64,000 nt of DNA from the NCBI RefSeq assembly GCF_024679095.1, contig NW_026111817.1, forward strand, positions 178,501-242,500, read 5' to 3'. Numbering within the stretch: the first letter of the stretch is position 1; the number at the start of each line of letters is the position of its first letter. A program made the translations under genes and the position numbers. This DNA comes from Eriocheir sinensis (lineage: Eukaryota > Arthropoda > Malacostraca > Decapoda > Varunidae). The notes beneath the pieces are model-generated. The model saw only the letters and a program-made list of their open reading frames with translations. It searched no databases and was not told the DNA's origin. Below are positions 60,316 through 64,000 of the stretch, piece by piece.

Positions 60316-61867
60316 TATTAATAATAATAATACCAATAATAATGATAATAATAATACCGCTACTACCTACCTACTACTACTACTATAAAAAAAATACCTA
60401 TCATTATTTCAACCATCATTACCTGACCACTCACCACCTACACTCAATGTAGACCACCACCGGCAGCAAATATATCAACAATACACTCACATAGGTCCTT
60501 GGGTTGAAGTCCTCGTGGGCAATGATGTTGCTGGGCAGAGTATTATCATGTGGCGTCTCAGTGACTATGTTGGAGCATGCCAGGGGAGATTCTTGGACGG
60601 GATTGAGGGGCTGTAAAGGGGAAACAGCAGGGCCAAGAGTGAGAAAGGAAAACTGGGCCACATATTTTTAAACATTTTCGCCCAAGAACACGTAATTACT
60701 CAATAGGTCTTTCATTTGGGAGTCACGAGGCATTTCAGGGGTACATTTTAACGACCCTGGTGATAGTTCCTTGTTAGCCGCCTTCACTGGGTCAATCAAA
60801 TCAACAAGGACACCTCCATTAGAACTCGATTAATAACCTCCTCCTTTAGGCCTTTGGAGGGTGCTGGTGTGAGGGATGGGAGGATTTGACAATACCAACC
60901 TATTGACATGGGCAAATTTACCGTGGATCTTCAGTCAAAACCACGATTTCCGCTGGCGTGGTTCTCATATTTCCGCAGTGATACGACGTGTCCACAATCT
61001 TCCAAAGCTACAGTAGATGTCGGCCACTGAAGGACGACAGGCCATTACTCACCATCATCATCATCAGCAGGTTAAGGTTAACAAGAAACAAATGAGAATC
61101 CACGCTAGCAGAGAAATCGTGGTTTGACTGAAAGATCCACATTTAAGAAATTTGGAAGCCCAGTGTGGTAACAGCCACTCAAAGCAAATACAGGTAACAG
61201 CAGCAAAAGGAATCGAGGGTGGGATGACCAAGAGGATAGTGAAAGACGTTGCAAGAGGGAAGCTAAATAATAAAGATGGAGCGTGGGATTAGCCAATGCC
61301 TTGCCTTACCCTTCTCCGTGACGCAGAGAGATGAAAGATGAAGAAGAAAGAGGCTTGCTATATACTGATTATAGGAGCAAGTTATGAGAGAAGCTGAAGC
61401 TGTTCTGTTATCAGACGTTTTTCCGCACTAGTTTTGTTAATCACGTACAGACCAAAGCGTGATCAGACCATGGAGAACCCCTATTACCTTCCCCCATGAC
61501 GCCAGTAGATGGAAATATAAGAAGAAAGGAGCCGCGTATATGCCACCCTGGGTTTGTTATATACCGTAGAAAGATGCTGTGCGATCAAATTCAGGATGCT
61601 CAGTTGGTTGCTCATTCAGCATTGACTGGCAAACCCGGAATCCAGAGCGCAGATCAGACCTTGAACGAATGGTTGCTATACTCACCCCCGTGACGCAGTG
61701 GGCACGCCGTCAAAGCACCTTAAAGCGTTCATTGGATGAGTAGCGAGCGCCCCGCAGTACTTTGTCGATGCTCACCTGGTACATGGCATCTGCAGCCTCG
61801 CATCCTTCCTCCACATTCACGATCAACATTGGAGGCGACTCGAGATGGGCGCCGTACCGCAAGAGTT
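57445..61867 (-). CDS. S1-family (chymotrypsin-fold) serine protease or protease homologue, multi-exon, partial
   Basis: Five minus-strand exons fit one gene: 61867-61776, 60610-60491, 60088 to about 59880, 59273-59243 and 57600 to about 57445. Joined, they give a partial secreted-protease-like domain: NIIAHEDFNPRTY then ENDVAVIELER (the conserved strand and Asp of the catalytic triad, usually NDIALLKL), KVSVQCIAQDGD (PVCLP-like), ETAFITAG (before the specificity pocket), DSGG (active Ser box) and GELVVGIVSYAGGCA with RVPAYAQ (the C-terminal GIVSWG.GCA..RV.Y signature). Introns begin GTGAGT or GTGAGC, end in pyrimidine-AG, and phases match. Not found: signal peptide, His box (AAHC) exon, and the final helix. 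The Ser box lacks the usual CxGDSGGP context, so an inactive homologue is possible. Introns are packed with repeats. Confidence 0.7.
57770..58010. promoter_or_regulatory. GC-rich patch with GC boxes inside the last intron
   Basis: CpG-rich sequence with GGGGCGGGGC at about 57929, GGGCGTGGC at 57876 and a TTTAAATA word at 57907. This composition is promoter-like but lies within the inferred intron between exons v and iv; no transcript start can be assigned. Confidence 0.25.
58016..58545 (+). repeat. Minisatellite, ~51-bp unit, about 10 copies
   Basis: Unit close to CGGTGAGGGAGGAATATTAT, ACTGAATCCCCTGCTGTTAC, GTGTTTACTTA. Copies start near 58018, 58073, 58125, 58177, 58230, 58282, 58336, 58393, 58442 and 58487. 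In the intron between exons v and iv of the protease-like gene. Confidence 0.93.
58550..59060. other. Intronic stretch, nothing recognised
   Basis: AT-rich, unremarkable sequence between the minisatellite and the CA runs. Confidence 0.4.
59065..59140. repeat. Two (CA)n runs around CATCAT spacer
   Basis: CA at 59065-59093 and 59118-59140. Confidence 0.95.
59243..59273 (-). CDS. Protease-like gene, mini-exon (iv)
   Basis: 31 bases between acceptor CCTCCTTCCTACAG and donor GTGAGC: VPETAFITAG plus one base of a split codon. The next exon's AA completes Glu. Position and wording resemble the ITDxMFCAG segment before the active Ser. Very short, so it depends on the phase match to exon v for support. 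Confidence 0.5.
59880..60088 (-). CDS. Protease-like gene, catalytic Asp exon (iii)
   Basis: Starts after a CCCCGCCAG acceptor with ENDVAVIELER, which follows exon ii's NPRTY without a gap. The Asp of NDVAV aligns with the charge-relay Asp. One extra base in GAGAGAGGCCG shifts the frame; beyond it reads PSAFTDKVSVQCIAQDGD, IPFASGKAVAWPGP and GGRATEVATVRD, like the FTDRVRPVCLP ... GWG part of the fold. The 3' boundary is uncertain; no ideal donor was seen. Confidence 0.65.
60262..60360. repeat. (AAT)n microsatellite, imperfect
   Basis: TAA trinucleotides with a few interruptions, in the intron between exons iii and ii. The adjacent 60100-60240 is purine-rich. Confidence 0.92.
60491..60610 (-). 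CDS. Protease-like gene, exon ii
   Basis: Exactly 120 bases (40 codons, phase 0 at both ends) between acceptor CCCCTTTACAG and donor GTGAGT. Reads PLNPVQESPLACSNIVTETP then HDNTLPSNIIAHEDFNPRTY. The end is the S1 motif commonly written IxxHPDYNPxTY that leads into the catalytic Asp exon. Confidence 0.7.
60911..61155. mobile_element. Foldback (inverted-repeat) element or MITE, ~245 bp
   Basis: Left arm (about 60911-60970) contains GTGGATCTTCAGTCAAAACC, ACGATTTC and GCTGGCGTGGTTCTCAT; the reverse complement of the right arm (about 61090-61155) reads GTGGATCTTTCAGTCAAACC, ACGATTTC and GCTAGCGTGGATTCTCAT. Arms of about 50-60 bases with a ~120-base loop could form a long hairpin in the intron transcript. 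No flanking target duplication was confirmed. Confidence 0.65.
61300..61720 (+). repeat. Diverged tandem duplication, ~190-bp unit
   Basis: TACC.TTC.CC.TGACGC..AGAGATG or CAGTAGATGGAAATATAAGAAG with GAAAGAGGC or GAAAGGAGCC recurs at 61307 and 61487, and a third CACCCCCGTGACGCAGT is at 61684. Lies next to exon i. Confidence 0.6.
61776..61867 (-). CDS. Protease-like gene, upstream exon (i)
   Basis: 92 bases between acceptor CCCCACACACAG and donor GTGAGC. The last two bases of a split codon are followed by 30 codons: LLRYGAHLESPPML, IVNVEEGCEAADAMYQ. Ends in phase 0, fitting exon ii. The GAH.L.. part resembles the VRLGAHDL segment after the His box of S1 proteases, but this match is weak. A further upstream exon is required. 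Confidence 0.5.
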
Positions 61868-62159
61868 CTGTGTGTGGGGAGTAGGGGTTGAGGGGGGAGT
61901 GTGGTGGAAGGTCCGTAGAGGGGGCATGGGAGAGGGACGGGGAGGAGGCGAGAAATTGAAGTTAATGAGATAAGTAATATATGTGTAAAATTAAAAGATG
62001 AAGAAAAAGATAAAAAATGCTGCAAATTAAGAAAAAAAATTGGAAGACATTTGTGCGAAGATATAGATGAAAATGCAACAGGAAAAGAGATGTAAGAATG
62101 ATAGTTTGACAAGGCTCCGGCAGAGGCTGTGTCAGGAAAGCATTTCAATAGGAGTGGAG

Positions 62160-63155
62160 GTTAAGTTTAGTTGGTAGTGATAGTTTAACAAGACTTCCTG
62201 CAACATGAACGTGAAAAATAAACACAGGAGGGAGAGAGAGGAGAGGCGACGAGAAAGGAGGAGGAGGAGAAAAAGCAGGAGGGAGAGAGAGAGAGGAGAG
62301 CGACGAGAAAGAAAGGAGGAGGAGGAGGGAGAAGAGTGAGAAGAGGAGGAGGGAGGCTTTAGAATAGAGGAAGCCTTGGGAAATAGTTGTGGCTGAAATT
62401 ACTTATAGTTAGTAACAAGACTTGGTGCAAACATGAACAGTGAAACAAAAAAAAAGAAACAGAGGAGTGGAGGAGGGAGAGAGAGAGGAGGCGACAATGA
62501 GAAAAGGAGGAGGAGGGGTGAGGGAGAGGAAGTGAGGAAGAGAGGAGGAGGAGGAGGCTTGAGAAGAAATAGAGGAGGCCTTTAGGAAATAAAGTTAGTT
62601 GTAAATTACTTATAGTTTTAAAAAGACTTTGCAACATGAACGTGAAAAATAAAACGGAGGGAGGGAGAGAGAGGAGAACAACGAAGGAGGAGGAGGGAGA
62701 AGAGGAGGAGAAAAGGAAGAGTAGGGAAGAGGAGGAGGGAGGCTTGGGGAATGAGAAGCCTTGGGAAATAGTTGTAGTAAGTACTTATAGTTTTAAAACT
62801 TCTGCAAGCATGAACGTGAAAAAATAAAACAGGAGGGAGGAGAGGGAGGGCGACGAGAGGAGGAGGAGGAGGAAAGAGGAGGAAAGGAAGAGTAGAAAGG
62901 AAGGAGGAGGAGCTTGGGAAATAGGGGAAGCCAGGAAATGGTCTAGTTAGTATTGATAGTTTGCAGAAAGACTTCTGCACCATAAACGTGAAAAAAAAAC
63001 AGGAGGGAGAGAGAGGAGGTACAACGAGAAAGGAGGAGGAGGAGGAGGAAAGGAAGAGTAGGAGGAGGAGGCTTGGGAAATAGAGGAAGCAACAGGAGTA
63101 GTTGTAGTTAGTGTCCGATGGTTTGAGCTACCATAAACGTAAAAAAGCTCTTGAA
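62160..63155 (+). repeat. Tandem array, ~150-225-bp unit, about 6 copies, with embedded purine tracts
   Basis: Each unit has AACATGAACGTGAAAAATAAA (near 62203, 62430, 62634, 62808, 62977 and 63131), then AGGAGGGAGAGAGAGGAG, CGAC.GAGAAAGGAGG, a GGAGG run, GGCTTGGGAAATAGAGGAAGC and TAGTTGTAGTTAGT..TATAGTTT. Unit length shrinks from left to right through changes in the purine run. Confidence 0.9.
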
Positions 63156-63159
63156 AACC

Positions 63160-63590
63160 AACTAATCCCTTTGTGGCCTTCAAAATAGTTAGAGTTGTGA
63201 GCCGAAAGCGTCAGAATATAACCTTAGGCCTCATACTCTTAACTAACACATCACGAACACAAAGACTCAAAACACGATAATAAGATTTAGAAGAAAGAAT
63301 AGAGAGAATCCCTTGTGGCCTTAGGAAATAGCCATGTAGTTGCTTGTGAGATTCAAGCGATCCAAGAATAACATACGAGGCCTCAAACTCTTAACAACAT
63401 CACAAGACACATAAGACTTAAAACACGATAATAAGATGCTGAAGAAAAGTGAAGGAATAGCCATGGCCGCCAAGGCCTTCCATAGTTGAGATCGAAACGT
63501 CTGAGAACAGGATACGAGCCTCACACCAACCAACACATCACAAGACCTGAAGACTTAAACCTTGATAAGATATATAGAAGAAGCAACATC
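63160..63590 (+). repeat. Tandem array, ~125-150-bp unit, 3 copies
   Basis: CCCTTTGTGGCCTT or CCTTGTGGCCTTAGGAAATAG, ATA..AGGCCTCA.ACTCTTAAC, ACATCAC.A.ACA and GACTTAAAACACGATAATAAGA recur near 63165-63290, 63310-63435 and 63465-63575. Directly follows the previous array. Confidence 0.85.
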
Positions 63591-63594
63591 TCGC

Positions 63595-64000
63595 TAGACG
63601 CACCACAGAACAGCCGGGAACAACAGGATGGCGTGGTGGCGGCAGTGGGTATCGTGCTGTAATAAAATGAAGACTAAGAAAGAATCAATGGGCGCGGGGT
63701 GTAACAGAAGAAAGGGCCGCCTCCTGTTATTCCCTGATGCGCCCGTTGCTATGATTGCTGTGGTGAGTGGTGGTGTGGTGCGTTGGGTCTATTGAGCAAG
63801 AGGAAAAGAACGTGTTGAGAAGTGAAGGAAGGAAGGAAGAAAGCTTAAAATGGAGAGAAAGGGGAAGGAGAGAAGGGGGGAAGAGGAGAGGGATGATCTG
63901 TTAAGACAAGGGGAAAAGAAGGACGTTAAGGAAAGGAGGAAAAAGGCGGAAGGAAAGATGAAAATGGAGAGTAGGAGAGAGAGGAGGAGAGGCCGTGTTG
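63595..64000. other. Right-edge stretch, no gene assigned
   Basis: A GC-richer part at 63600-63790 includes a 56-codon plus-strand frame from ATG 63629 (MAWWRQWVSCCNK...) without a recognised domain. From 63800 to the edge it is purine-rich. Confidence 0.3.

Noticed and set aside
63629..63799. 56-codon plus-strand frame (MAWWRQWVSCC...)
   Set aside because: Short, no domain, no start context or splice support.

Overview
This is eukaryotic, AT-rich, repeat-dominated nuclear DNA. The mix of CR1/Jockey-type LINEs, tRNA-headed SINEs, Harbinger/Tc1/hAT remnants, very long (GA)n, (CA)n and (TA)n microsatellites and TTAGG-like words suggests an arthropod, most likely a decapod crustacean. That assignment is inference from repeat style. 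Nearly every coding relic carries single-base frameshifts, often at homopolymers, and tandem copies differ mainly by 1-2 base indels, so part of the damage may be uncorrected long-read error rather than decay.

Layout. 1-2402: LINE-A (minus, entering from the left edge), abutting a Tc1-like transposase DNA-binding region (2402-2680). 2.9-6 kb: microsatellites, a THAP zinc-finger relic (3496-3683), a CRE-rich stretch, a tRNA-like pol III unit and a 380-bp tandem duplication. 6.09-9.32 kb: a possible two-exon host gene whose splice phases match. 9.4-11.2 kb: three (TA)n/(GT)n blocks around a possible LTR-retrotransposon leader with a tRNA-Pro-type primer site. 13.25-14.5 kb: GC-rich block with long open frames. 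15.7-16.5 kb: Harbinger (HARBI1-like) transposase relic. 17.7-18.4 kb: LINE-C 3' fragment next to a SINE. 20.0-21.7 kb: three copies of a ~560-bp tandem unit. 22.4-22.85 kb: another LINE-C fragment. 24.3-27.0 kb: second LINE-A. 27.3-29.8 kb: near complete LINE-C ORF2. 33.4-33.8 kb: hAT-like element. 34.1-35.9 kb: second GC-rich block. 36.1-37.7 kb: LINE-C-like copy. 37.8-45.45 kb: two head-to-tail LINE-B copies, the longer one interrupted by a Harbinger MITE and a 5'-truncated LINE-A; its ORF1 encodes an SGNH-esterase-type protein. 46.1-46.4 kb: SINE.

From 46.5 to 52.6 kb the DNA is dominated by strand-asymmetric purine or pyrimidine blocks. From 54.8 kb onward there are several minisatellite families. 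Threaded through them on the minus strand (57.45-61.87 kb) are exons of the clearest host gene here: a chymotrypsin-fold (S1) serine protease or protease homologue, with the Asp-box and Ser-box exons recognisable, consensus splice sites and compatible phases. Its introns hold minisatellites, a foldback element and duplications. The His-box exon was not found.
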